From positions 1 to 16,980 of the forward strand of contig JASJBO010000192.1 in NCBI GenBank assembly GCA_030066475.1: a stretch of 16,980 bases of DNA. Reading direction: 5' to 3'. The notes under the pieces were generated by a model. The model searched no databases, was not told the origin of the DNA, and saw only the letters and a list, made by a program, of their open reading frames with translations. The DNA is from Myxococcota bacterium (GTDB taxonomy: Bacteria; Myxococcota_A; UBA9160; PR03). Made by a program: the position numbers and the translations under genes. Of this stretch, positions 1 through 5,908 are shown in pieces (the stretch's first letter is position 1; each line of letters starts with the position of its first letter).

Positions 1-89
1 TAGCTACGGCTATGGCTGCGGTTTCGCGCCTTGATCTCGGGCCGAATTCGCGCACCAGGCTCGGTCCGGGTTCTTCAACGGGCTGCTAG
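1..89. repeat. Right half of a terminal palindromic repeat element (copy A, cut by the window edge)
   Basis: The window opens on tagcta, itself a palindrome, and then reads as one arm of a long imperfect hairpin. Positions 68-89 are the exact reverse complement of 16874-16895 (22 of 22 bases). Positions 6-30 are identical to 16956-16980 (25 of 25). The middle of the arm (about 31-67) matches the reverse complement of the other arm imperfectly, sharing a 'ttcggcccgag' block and a 'gcctgg' block. The element therefore looks like a mobile, non-coding palindromic repeat (MITE or REP-like) of about 166 bp, of which only the right half is present here. Its outer end lies 35 bp upstream of the doxX-like start and runs into that gene's candidate -10. 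Family assignment is inference; the pairing is directly visible. Confidence 0.75.
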
Positions 90-92
90 CCT
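87..92 (+). promoter_or_regulatory. Candidate -10 element TAGCCT for the doxX-like gene
   Basis: A TANNNT hexamer overlaps the outer end of the palindromic repeat (CTAG at 86-89). It sits 31 nt before the ATG at 124, which has its own AGGAGG at 113-118. No convincing -35 is seen. If used, the repeat would supply part of the promoter. Confidence 0.3.
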
Positions 93-123
93 CGTCGGCG
101 GGAGTCCAACCCAGGAGGCACTC

Positions 124-513
124 ATGGCCGCATTCATGGAGCCCTACGCGCCGCAGACGTACGCGCTGCTGCGCATCGTCACGGGACTGCTGTTCCTCTG
201 GCACGGCACGCAGAAGCTGTTCGGCATCCCCAGCGATCCGCCCCCCGAGGCGCCCGCCTTCGTGCTCTACGTGGCCGGTCCGATCGAGCTGGTGGGTGGC
301 CTGCTCGTGATGCTGGGACTCTTCACCCGCCCCGCGGCGTTCCTGTGCAGCGGCCTGATGGCGGCCGCCTACTGGATGGCCCACGGCTTGAACCACGTCT
401 TCCCGATGCTGAACGGAGGGGAGCTGGCGGCCCTGTACTGCTTCTTGTTCCTGATGATCTCGGCCCACGGCGCCGGCATCTGGAGCGTCGACGGGACGCG
501 TGCCAGCGCGTAG
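124..513 (+). CDS. DoxX-like integral membrane protein
   Basis: A 129-residue, strongly hydrophobic protein of the DoxX/DoxD-like superfamily. Four membrane segments can be picked out at roughly residues 13-33, 45-66, 70-88 and 100-118. The first carries the family's characteristic 'R..TGLLFLWHGTQKLFG' helix and is followed by a glycine-rich second helix (GPIELVGGLLVMLGLFTRP). Family members are small inner-membrane proteins linked in some bacteria to quinone or thiol redox balance; a specific role cannot be read from sequence. The ATG at 124 is chosen because AGGAGG (113-118) stands 5 nt upstream; the reading frame stays open upstream into the repeat element, but that part is not family-like. 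It is the first gene of a + strand run and is followed at once by a possible 34-codon ORF and a Nudix gene. Confidence 0.85.
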   Translation: MAAFMEPYAPQTYALLRIVTGLLFLWHGTQKLFGIPSDPPPEAPAFVLYVAGPIELVGGLLVMLGLFTRPAAFLCSGLMAAAYWMAHGLNHVFPMLNGGELAALYCFLFLMISAHGAGIWSVDGTRASA

Positions 514-516
514 CAG

Positions 517-621
517 ATGGGGTTCCTGGTGCGGCTGCGCGACGGCGGCGCCGGCGCCTGGCGCGACCACGAGCGCTGGGCGCTGCTGGCCGGCGAGTGG
601 CGACCGGGGCGTGCGCGATGA
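517..621 (+). CDS. Possible 34-residue small ORF between doxX-like and Nudix genes
   Basis: An ATG 3 nt after the doxX-like stop opens a 34-codon frame (MGFLVRLRDGGAGAW..) that ends in TGA overlapping the Nudix ATG as ATGA (618-621). The tight stop-start coupling on both sides is what one expects of a translated spacer in an operon, and the predicted peptide is tryptophan- and arginine-rich. There is no Shine-Dalgarno before it and I recognise no family. It may be a real micro-protein, a coupling device, or simply open sequence in GC-rich DNA. Confidence 0.2.
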   Translation: MGFLVRLRDGGAGAWRDHERWALLAGEWRPGRAR

Positions 622-1166
622 AGCACGACGGGGGCTGGCGCCTGCGCAGCACGTGCCACGTGTTCGAGAGCCGCTGGTTCAAGCTGCGCCAGGACGAGCT
701 GACCCTGCCCGACGGCTCGGAGGCGACCTACACGTTCGTCGAGCATCCGGGCTACGCCATGGTGGTGCCGCTGCTCGACGACGGCCGCGTGGTCCTGGAG
801 CACGTCTACCGCCACACCGTGCAGGAGACGGTGATCGAGTGCCCCTCCGGCGGACTCGACGGCGACCCGCCCGAGGTGGCGGCGCGGCGCGAGCTGCTCG
901 AGGAGACGGGCTACCGCGCCGGGATGCTCGCGCCGCTGGGCTCCTTCTTCGGGAGCAACGGCATCAGCGACGAGCGCTTCCACCTGTTCCTGGCGACCGG
1001 TCTGCACGACACGGGCCGCGTGCAGCGCGAGGCCACCGAGCAGATGGAGGTCGAGCTGATGCCCTTCGAGCGCGCCGTCGAGCTGGCGTCGAGCGGCGGC
1101 ATCGCGGACGGGCCCAGCGTGCTGGCGCTGCTGCTCGCCGAGCGCGCCCGCGCGCACGGGGCCTGA
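618..1166 (+). CDS. Nudix hydrolase, ADP-ribose pyrophosphatase-like
   Basis: A 182-residue Nudix-superfamily protein, likely to hydrolyse a nucleoside diphosphate linked to another moiety, with ADP-ribose-type substrates the closest resemblance. The N-terminal strand layout (residues about 10-70, 'FKLRQDELTLPDGS', 'HPGYAMVVPLLDDGRVVL') is typical of ADP-ribose/NDP-sugar pyrophosphatases. The Nudix box core is RELLEETGY at residues 91-99, with the metal-binding glutamates present. The upstream half is slightly atypical: D83 takes the usual Glu position and S77 the usual first Gly. The ATG at 618 overlaps the preceding 34-codon ORF by ATGA; the frame is open further upstream, but nothing family-like lies there. 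Six nt separate its stop from the next GNAT gene, so the two are probably co-transcribed. Exact substrate unknown. Confidence 0.85.
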   Translation: MKHDGGWRLRSTCHVFESRWFKLRQDELTLPDGSEATYTFVEHPGYAMVVPLLDDGRVVLEHVYRHTVQETVIECPSGGLDGDPPEVAARRELLEETGYRAGMLAPLGSFFGSNGISDERFHLFLATGLHDTGRVQREATEQMEVELMPFERAVELASSGGIADGPSVLALLLAERARAHGA

Positions 1167-1172
1167 CCGGGC

Positions 1173-1733
1173 GTGCCCGACCCCGACTTCTCGGCGCTGC
1201 CGGCGGGTCGGCTGCGGCTGCGCCGCTTCCGGGGCGCGGACGCGCTGGCCCTGGCCGCGTACCGCAGCGATCCCGAGGTGGCTCGCCTGCAGGGGTGGGG
1301 CGAGTCGTACTCGCTCGCGGAGTCCGAGCGCTTCATCGCGTCCCTCGAGCGGGCCGCGCCGGGCACGCCGGGCGCCTGGTTCCAGTTCGCGGTCGCGCTC
1401 GCCGACAGTGACGAGCTGATCGGCGACTGCGCGCTGCGCTGCGGGCGCCGCGAGCCGCGCCAGGCCGAGCTGGGCTTCACGCTGGCGCGCGCGCACCAGG
1501 GCCGGGGCTACGCCCGCGAGGCCGTGGCGCGGCTGCTCGACTACGCCTTCGGCGAGCTGGGGCTGCACCGGGTGGTCTCGATCACCGACGAGCGCAACGT
1601 CGCGGCGCAGCGCCTGCTGGACGCGCTGGGCTTCCGCCGCGAAGGGCGCTTCGTCGAGTGCACCTGGTTCCGCGGCGCCTGGGCGACCGAGCTGCTCTAC
1701 GCGGTCCTGCGCGCCGAGTGGGCCCGGCGCTGA
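1173..1733 (+). CDS. GNAT family N-acetyltransferase (RimJ/RimL-like)
   Basis: A 186-residue acetyl-CoA-dependent acyltransferase. The family hallmarks are the opening 'GRLRLRRF' strand (residues 12-19), the acetyl-CoA pyrophosphate loop QGRGYA at about 109-114 following the beta-4 strand 'AELGFTLA', and the late 'NVAAQRLLDALGF' helix with 'RREG' typical of RimJ/RimL-type proteins that modify ribosomal-protein or small-molecule amines. Start is a GTG 6 nt after the Nudix stop; no Shine-Dalgarno is visible, so translation is probably coupled to the Nudix gene. Acceptor substrate cannot be predicted. It is one of four GNAT genes in this window. Confidence 0.85.
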   Translation: MPDPDFSALPAGRLRLRRFRGADALALAAYRSDPEVARLQGWGESYSLAESERFIASLERAAPGTPGAWFQFAVALADSDELIGDCALRCGRREPRQAELGFTLARAHQGRGYAREAVARLLDYAFGELGLHRVVSITDERNVAAQRLLDALGFRREGRFVECTWFRGAWATELLYAVLRAEWARR

Positions 1734-1764
1734 GCGCCTCGCCGCGCGCGCCGGGACGCCGCAC

Positions 1765-2262
1765 GTGAGCGCGCCCGCGGACGCGCGGCCGGGGACCTAC
1801 GCCCTGGTCCTCACCGCAGCACGGGCCCGCGCGGTGCAGGTCGGGTGCCTCGGCACGCTCCGCGTCGAGCCGGGGTGCTACGTGTACGCGGGCAGCGCGT
1901 TCGGGCCGGGGGGCGTGCGCGGTCGCCTGGCCCACCACACGGGCGCGATCCATCGAGCGCACTGGCACGTCGACTTCCTGCGCCGCGCGACGCGGCTGGC
2001 CGAGGTCTGGTACACGCACGACCCGTCGCGCCGCGAGCACGCCTGGGCTCGTGTCCTGGCAGGCCTCCCGGGTGCAGCCGTCGCGCTCGCCGGCTTCGGG
2101 GCCTCCGACTGCCGCTGTCCCGCCCACCTCGTGCACCTGCCGCGGGTGCCGTCGGTCGCCGCGTTCCGGCGTCGCCTGCGCCGGATCGCGTCCGGGCACG
2201 CGGCGGTCCACCGCTGGGTGGCGGGCGACGCTGCGGCGATGGGGTCAGCGCGGGTACACTGA
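1765..2262 (+). CDS. DUF123-type GIY-YIG domain protein
   Basis: A 165-residue protein of the DUF123 branch of the GIY-YIG nuclease superfamily. Visible signatures are GTYAL (residues 10-14) and YVYAGSA (39-45) for the GIY-YIG strands, RLAHH (54-58), HWHVDFL (66-72) and the terminal SDCRCPAHL (114-122), whose paired cysteines suggest a metal or structural site. In several archaea this domain is fused to endonuclease III, suggesting a DNA-repair role, but a biochemical function is not established. The length of the recognisable domain is normal; the last 40 residues (arginine- and alanine-rich) are poorly conserved. GTG start at 1765, 31 nt after the GNAT stop, without a clear Shine-Dalgarno. 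Confidence 0.85.
   Translation: MSAPADARPGTYALVLTAARARAVQVGCLGTLRVEPGCYVYAGSAFGPGGVRGRLAHHTGAIHRAHWHVDFLRRATRLAEVWYTHDPSRREHAWARVLAGLPGAAVALAGFGASDCRCPAHLVHLPRVPSVAAFRRRLRRIASGHAAVHRWVAGDAAAMGSARVH
2255..2260 (+). promoter_or_regulatory. Candidate -10 element TACACT before the LLM oxidoreductase region
   Basis: TACACT lies at the very end of the DUF123 gene, followed after 6 nt by a GTG (2267) that opens a 29-codon ORF. The spacing places the expected transcription start at or next to that GTG. No good -35 is seen. The oxidoreductase starts 110 nt further on. Confidence 0.35.
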
Positions 2263-2266
2263 TCCC

Positions 2267-2356
2267 GTGTCACCCCGCGACGAGCCGGCGCCCGACCCGT
2301 CGACCGCAAAGACCTGCGGCCGTGCGTCGGCTGCGCTGCGGCGCTGCGAGCCCTGA
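2267..2356 (+). CDS. Possible leaderless 29-residue ORF ahead of the LLM oxidoreductase
   Basis: GTG at 2267, directly downstream of the TACACT hexamer, opens 29 codons (VSPRDEPAPDPSTAKTCG..) ending in TGA at 2354-2356, 13 nt before the GTG of the LLM gene. Its position resembles a leader ORF. There is no homology that I recognise and codon pattern alone cannot decide; it may only be the untranslated leader of the downstream gene. Confidence 0.2.
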   Translation: MSPRDEPAPDPSTAKTCGRASAALRRCEP

Positions 2357-2369
2357 GCGGGAGCGCGGC

Positions 2370-3230
2370 GTGTGGCAGGCGCTCTGGATTCCCAACTTCG
2401 GGCCCTTCGCGGATCCGCGCGCGCTGGTCGAGCTGGCGCGCGAGGCGGAGGCCGCCGGCTGGGAAGGGCTGTTCCTGTGGGACCACATCTGGCGCGCCAC
2501 CGGGCTCGAGCCGGGCATGCCCGTGGTCGATCCCTGGGTCGCGCTGGCCGCGGTGGCCGCGAGCACCGAGCGCCTCGTGCTCGGCACCCTGGTGACGCCG
2601 CTCCCGCGGCGCCGGCCCTGGAAGCTGGCGCGCGAGGTCGCCTCGCTCGCTGCGCTCTCGGGCGGTCGGGTGATCCTGGGGGTCGGCGCGGGATCGCCGG
2701 CCGAGCTCGAGATGGGGCACTTCGGAGAGGACGCGGACGCGCGGGTCCGGGCCGAGAAGCTCGACGAAGGACTCGCGGTCCTCAACGGCCTGTGGAGCGG
2801 TGTCCCTTTCGCGTTTCGCGGCGCGCACTACGCCTTCGACGCGGTCCACTTCGCGCCGCGCCCCGGCCGCATTCCGATCTGGGTGGCGTCGGTGGGCGCG
2901 GGCACGCGGCCGCTGCGCCGCGCCGCGCGCTGGGACGGCGTCTTCCCACTCCTGCGCGGGCGCGCTCCCGCGCCGGACGAGGCGCGCGCGATTCGGGCGC
3001 GCGTGCGCGAGCTCGGCGCGCGCGAGCTCGACTACGACCTGGTGGTCCACGGGGTGACCTGCGGCGACCCGGGCGACGTCGACCTGCTCGGCGCCTACCG
3101 CGCGGCCGGCGTGACCTGGTGGCTCGAGCGACTCCACCCGGAGCGCAGCTCGTTCGAGGCGCAGCGCGAGCGCGTGCGACGCGGTCCCACCCGGACGGGG
3201 CCGCGCTCGACCGAGTCGCCGCGCCGGTGA
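2370..3230 (+). CDS. LLM class flavin-dependent oxidoreductase
   Basis: A 286-residue luciferase-like TIM-barrel monooxygenase/oxidoreductase using FMN or F420. Typical blocks run in order: strand 1 'MWQALWIPNFGPFADP', 'LAREAEAAGWEGLFLWDH' (about 22-39), 'LVLGTLVTPLPRRRPWKLA' (about 69-87), 'ASLAALSGGRVILGVGAG' (91-108), the 'LDEGLAVLNGLWSG' helix (131-144) and 'RPGRIPIWVASVG' (164-176). GTG at 2370 is preferred: GGGAG at 2359-2363 lies 6 nt upstream and the protein then begins exactly at the first barrel strand. Slightly shorter than most family members (300-350). The cofactor cannot be told from sequence. The VOC gene follows after 13 nt. Confidence 0.88.
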   Translation: MWQALWIPNFGPFADPRALVELAREAEAAGWEGLFLWDHIWRATGLEPGMPVVDPWVALAAVAASTERLVLGTLVTPLPRRRPWKLAREVASLAALSGGRVILGVGAGSPAELEMGHFGEDADARVRAEKLDEGLAVLNGLWSGVPFAFRGAHYAFDAVHFAPRPGRIPIWVASVGAGTRPLRRAARWDGVFPLLRGRAPAPDEARAIRARVRELGARELDYDLVVHGVTCGDPGDVDLLGAYRAAGVTWWLERLHPERSSFEAQRERVRRGPTRTGPRSTESPRR

Positions 3231-3236
3231 TATGCT
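3231..3236 (+). promoter_or_regulatory. Candidate -10 element TATGCT just upstream of the VOC gene
   Basis: TATGCT begins 1 nt after the LLM stop and is followed after 7 nt by the GTG at 3244. TCGACC (3207-3212), 18 nt upstream, is a 4-of-6 match to TTGACA. If functional, the transcript would begin at or within a nucleotide of the start codon. Confidence 0.4.
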
Positions 3237-3243
3237 GCGCGGC

Positions 3244-3654
3244 GTGGAGATCAACGGCATCGCGCACATCTTCATCACGAGCGGCGACTTCGACCGCTCG
3301 CGCGCCTTCTACCTGGAGCTGCTGCCGTTCCTGGGTCTGAAGCCGGTGCTCGACGGCGACGGCTTCTTCTACTGCGTGGGCGGGCGCACCGCGTTCGGGA
3401 TCCGGGCGTGCGCGCCCGAGCACGCCGGCGAGCGCTTCGAGCAGCAGCGCCCGGGACTGCATCACGTGTGCTTCCGCGCCCGCGAGCGCGAGGACGTCGA
3501 CGCGCTGCACGCCCGGCTCCAGCAGCTGGACGCCACCGTCGTCCACCCGCCCGAGGAGGCGGGCTGGGCGCCGGGCTACTACTCGGTGCTGTTCGAGGAC
3601 CCCGACGGCGTGCGCCTCGAGCTGAACCACGTGCCCGGCCGCGGACTGCTCTGA
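3244..3654 (+). CDS. VOC superfamily (glyoxalase/dioxygenase-fold) protein
   Basis: A single-chain vicinal-oxygen-chelate protein with two beta-alpha-beta-beta-beta modules. The first module starts 'INGIAHIFITSGDFDRSRAFY', the second 'GLHHVCFRARE', and the C-terminal strand reads 'DPDGVRLELNHVPG'. The expected metal ligands are visible as His of 'IAHIF', His of 'LHHVC' and Glu of 'RLELN'. Substrate unknown; family members include glyoxalase I-like enzymes, extradiol dioxygenases and thiol transferases. An ATG at 3232 is in frame but lies inside the TATGCT hexamer and adds only four residues, so I choose the GTG at 3244 (136 residues); this rests on the promoter reading. No Shine-Dalgarno is present. 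Confidence 0.82.
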   Translation: MEINGIAHIFITSGDFDRSRAFYLELLPFLGLKPVLDGDGFFYCVGGRTAFGIRACAPEHAGERFEQQRPGLHHVCFRAREREDVDALHARLQQLDATVVHPPEEAGWAPGYYSVLFEDPDGVRLELNHVPGRGLL

Positions 3655-3679
3655 AAGGTTGGTGGACTCCGGTCTTGGT

Positions 3680-3770
3680 GGACTCCGCTCGGCTTCGCCT
3701 CGCTGCGCGCTCCGGCTTCGCCTGCGGCCTTAGGGGACTCCGCTCGGCTTCGCCTCGCTGCGCGCTCCGG
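3680..3770. repeat. 36-bp exact direct repeat pair
   Basis: Copies at 3680-3715 and 3735-3770 are identical over 36 bases, beginning ggactccgctcggcttcgcc, at a period of 55 bp. A degenerate third copy begins at 3949. Confidence 0.85.
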
Positions 3771-3783
3771 CGGGAGGACCCGC

Positions 3784-3830
3784 CTCCGCTTGCGGCTTCC
3801 CCCTGCGATCTTGGCGGAGATGGCTACGGG
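3784..3830. repeat. 47-bp repeat unit, first copy
   Basis: Begins ctccgcttgcggcttc and ends ggctacggg. It matches 3995-4041 at 44 of 47 positions; the central 'cgatcttggcgga' is invariant between the two. Confidence 0.85.
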
Positions 3831-3910
3831 AGCTTCGGGCGTGAGGCCGTCTCGCCGGCCTGCCAGCTCGGCACGAAGCCGCCAAGGTCGCCCGCGCAAG
3901 CGCCGAAGGC

Positions 3911-3941
3911 GCGCGCAGCGAGGCGAAGCCGAGCGAAGTCC
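3911..3941. repeat. Inverted copy of the gactccgctcggc repeat
   Basis: The reverse complement of this 31-bp stretch matches the start of the 36-bp repeat (3680-3710) with one mismatch (ggacttcg for ggactccg). It can pair with either upstream direct copy. Confidence 0.8.
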
Positions 3942-3994
3942 AACAGCTGGACTCCGCTCGCCTTTGGCTCGCTGCGCGCTGCGCCGCTGCGCGG

Positions 3995-4041
3995 CTCCGC
4001 TTGCGGCTTCACCCTTCGATCTTGGCGGAGGTGGCTACGGG
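3995..4041. repeat. 47-bp repeat unit, second copy, running into the GNAT stop codon
   Basis: Second copy of the unit at 3784-3830. It covers the TAG stop codon of the minus-strand GNAT gene (complement 4035-4037), so the repeat boundary and the gene end coincide. Confidence 0.8.
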
Positions 4042-4787
4042 ATCTCCTGGCCGGTGACCCAGAGGCAGTCGTCGCGGACGGGGCGGAAGCCGAGCTTCTC
4101 GGCGACGCGCAGGCTGGCGCGGTTGTCGGGCGAGGTGGACCAGCTCGGCGTGCGGCCGCGGGCGCGGACGTCGCGGGCGACGCCCGCGGCGCAGGCGGGC
4201 GACAGGCCGCGGCCGCGGAAGGCGGGCTCGGTGGCGATGGCGATGTCCTCGAACTGGTCGCCCAGGAAGAACGGGGCTGCGATCGAGGCGAGTATGGCGT
4301 CCGCGAAGGCGCCCCAGGCGAGGCCACTGGCAGCGGCCTCGCTCGGGCCGCCCAGCGTCTTCACGACCCAGCTCGTCTCGTGCGACAGGCCGGCGATCGC
4401 GGCCTCGTCGCCGATGCTCAGGCGGCGAACCGGACGCGGCGCCGCTGCGGGGTCGGACACCGGCTCGCCGGGCAGCTCGAGGATCACGCGCGACCAGCGG
4501 CGCAGGTCGGGGAACGCGGCGCGCAGCAGGGGCAGGTGGGCTGCGTCCGCCTCGATCAGACCGGCTCGGATCTCGGCGCGCAACGCGTCGGGCGTCACGG
4601 CGTTCGGGTCGCCGCGCAGCGCGTAGTTGCCGCCGACACCCACCATGCCGAGGCGGGGCCGCGGCCAGCGGTCGACCCGGAACACCCCCTGTCCGGTGCG
4701 GCGCACGTGCGCGGCGATCACGGGACCGGGGCGTTCGGGCGCGAACAGGTCCACCTGCGCCAGGTCGGTGTGGCTGCGCTCGATCAC
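4035..4787 (-). CDS. GNAT family N-acetyltransferase with N-terminal extension
   Basis: A 250-residue protein whose C-terminal half carries the GNAT fold: beta-4 'FEDIAIATEP' then the acetyl-CoA loop RGRGLS at about 191-196, and the late helix 'NRASLRVAEKLGF' at about 212-224. Residues 1-120 form a separate, less conserved region, as in two-lobed GNAT proteins of this size. Acceptor unknown. The start is a GTG (complement 4785-4787), with no Shine-Dalgarno but with a TAGAGT hexamer 6 nt upstream, so a leaderless transcript is likely. It is divergent from the phosphotransferase-like gene, and its 3' end lies in the repeat array. Confidence 0.82.
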   Translation of the reverse strand: MIERSHTDLAQVDLFAPERPGPVIAAHVRRTGQGVFRVDRWPRPRLGMVGVGGNYALRGDPNAVTPDALRAEIRAGLIEADAAHLPLLRAAFPDLRRWSRVILELPGEPVSDPAAAPRPVRRLSIGDEAAIAGLSHETSWVVKTLGGPSEAAASGLAWGAFADAILASIAAPFFLGDQFEDIAIATEPAFRGRGLSPACAAGVARDVRARGRTPSWSTSPDNRASLRVAEKLGFRPVRDDCLWVTGQEIP

Positions 4788-4793
4788 GGGCCG

Positions 4794-4803
4794 ACTCTAG
4801 CGT
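4794..4803. promoter_or_regulatory. Overlapping divergent -10 candidates sharing CTAG
   Basis: The sequence actctagcgt contains TAGAGT on the minus strand (4799-4794) and TAGCGT on the plus strand (4798-4803). They share the central CTAG. The minus element stands 6 nt from the GNAT GTG; the plus element is 33 nt before the GTG of the phosphotransferase-like gene. One symmetrical site may fire in both directions. Confidence 0.35.
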
Positions 4804-4836
4804 GCGTCGACATGGCCAGGGTGTCACCTTCCGGGC

Positions 4837-5493
4837 GTGTGGGACGACGGGATGGCGCGAGTCGATCGCGAGCGGCTGCCGCCCCTCGTCGCGTCGCGCT
4901 GGGTGGAGGAGCCCGGCTCGCTCGAGGTCGTCGGCGTCGGGGCCAACGTCGTGGTGCGCTGCCTCGCGCCCAACGCGACGAGCTATCTGCGCATCGTTCC
5001 CGAGGCGCTGCGGCCGGCCGCGGAGGTCGAGGCCGCCACCGACTACCTGCGCCACCTGAGTGCCGCGGGCGCACCCGTCTGCCCACCGCTCGCCTCGCGC
5101 GCGGGCCGGCTGGTCGAGGTGGTCGCGTGCGGCGGGGAGCGCTTCGTCGCGAGCGCGGTCGGTGCGGTGCCGGGCCGCCCGATCGACCCGCGCGGCGCCG
5201 GGCCGGAGGTGTACGAGGCGTGGGGCGTCGCGCTCGGTGCGCTGCACGCGGCAGCCGCGAGCTACCGCGTCGGCGGCCGCGACTTCCCGAGCTGGGACGG
5301 GATCTGGGCGCGCACCGGCGCCCGGCTCGCGCCCGGCGACCTCGTCGCGGCGCTGCCGCGCTTCGCTTGCATGAAGGCGCTGGAGATGTGGGCCTGGGCC
5401 GAGGCGGAGTGGCGGGATGACGTGCTGCCCGGTGGCGAGCGGCGCGACGAGCGGCTCCCAGAGCTGCGGCAGCTGTTCGCGTCCGCCGGCTAG
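4837..5493 (+). CDS. Phosphotransferase (APH/choline-kinase-like) protein lacking the catalytic lobe; probable decayed gene
   Basis: A 218-residue protein. Residues 1-150 match the N-lobe and linker of the phosphotransferase (APH) family: 'SLEVVGVGANVVVRC' (nucleotide-loop region), 'SYLRIVPE' (usual 'yaLRi'), 'AAEVEAATDYLRHLSAAGAPVCPP', and 'YEAWGVALGALHAAAASY'. The C-terminal 45 residues ('LPRFACMKALEMWAW..') resemble the family's terminal helices. Everything between is missing: there is no HGD-x4-N catalytic loop and no D-x-D/DFG-like metal site, and the length is about 100 residues below normal. The frame is intact, so an in-frame deletion is likely; a 9-bp direct repeat gcgcccggc (5318-5326, 5329-5337) lies near the joint. 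It cannot be an active kinase of this family. Start GTG 4837, or ATG 4852. Its stop interlocks with the next, convergent gene. Confidence 0.6.
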   Translation: MWDDGMARVDRERLPPLVASRWVEEPGSLEVVGVGANVVVRCLAPNATSYLRIVPEALRPAAEVEAATDYLRHLSAAGAPVCPPLASRAGRLVEVVACGGERFVASAVGAVPGRPIDPRGAGPEVYEAWGVALGALHAAAASYRVGGRDFPSWDGIWARTGARLAPGDLVAALPRFACMKALEMWAWAEAEWRDDVLPGGERRDERLPELRQLFASAG

Positions 5494-5822
5494 ACTCGTT
5501 CGGAGAGGTCCATCCGGAACTTCGCGCCGTCGGTCACGACCACCAGATGTCCGCCCGGCTGCTCGATCCGGATCCCCTCGACCTCCACCTCGGCCGGGAC
5601 CTCGTAGACGATCAGTCCGTGGGACGCGAGCGAGATGAGCTTGCTCCGGCGGTCGGACTTGCGCTGGAAGCCGTGCGCGGGGTCGCGCGTCCAGGTGAAT
5701 CCCGAGACCTTCGCGATCCCGTCGGCGTACGACTCGACGCTTCCCACGAAGAAGCGCGGTGAGTCCTCTCGGAACAGGCGCCGGTGGCAGACCAGGAGCT
5801 TGGTGCCTCGTGAGAGAAGCAT
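5490..5822 (-). CDS. Conserved-looking hypothetical protein, about 110 residues, beta-rich
   Basis: A 110-residue protein with an excellent Shine-Dalgarno: AGGAGG 7 nt before the ATG (complement of 5820-5822). It has no signal peptide or membrane segment. Alternating hydrophobic strands ('TKLLVCHRR', '[10 protein letters not shown]', '[14 protein letters not shown]', '[17 protein letters not shown]', '[15 protein letters not shown]') suggest a small all-beta fold, possibly an SH3- or OB-like barrel, with a basic patch 'QRKSDRRSK' in the middle. I do not recognise a named family and assign no function. It is transcribed divergently from folD, and its TAG stop shares the palindrome CTAG (5490-5493) with the stop of the convergent phosphotransferase-like gene, leaving no room for a terminator between them. 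Confidence 0.78.
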   Translation of the reverse strand: MLLSRGTKLLVCHRRLFREDSPRFFVGSVESYADGIAKVSGFTWTRDPAHGFQRKSDRRSKLISLASHGLIVYEVPAEVEVEGIRIEQPGGHLVVVTDGAKFRMDLSERV

Positions 5823-5908
5823 GGCGAGACCTCCTGGCGCCCTCTTCGTCACGTCGGGCGCCCGGGTGAAGCCGCGTTCAGCCCAGGTCCTGTCCCGAGT
5901 CCGTGTGG

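Larger units (their letters stand above)
3655..4034. repeat. Intergenic repeat array (direct and inverted copies)
   Basis: About 380 bp between the VOC stop and the GNAT stop hold no credible gene but a dense set of repeated segments. These include a 12-bp tandem (3659-3670 and 3675-3686), a 36-bp exact direct pair (3680-3715 and 3735-3770), a third degenerate copy (about 3949-3980), an inverted copy (3911-3941) and a 47-bp pair (3784-3830 and 3995-4041, 44 of 47 identical). Related units recur at 9629-9710. Direct and inverted copies together could fold into long stems. Open frames across the region (for example DSARLRLAAR on + and ARSEAKPSG on -) are translations of the repeat, not protein families that I recognise. 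Confidence 0.8.

Noticed and set aside
3655..4034. CRISPR array
   Set aside because: Repeats differ in length and orientation, spacing is irregular, and no cas gene is present.
4812..5420. ATG at 4812, 8 nt after TAGCGT, as start of a gene
   Set aside because: It opens a frame giving Arg/Ala-rich sequence, out of frame with the phosphotransferase-like protein, which is intact from 4837; the hexamer may still drive that gene.
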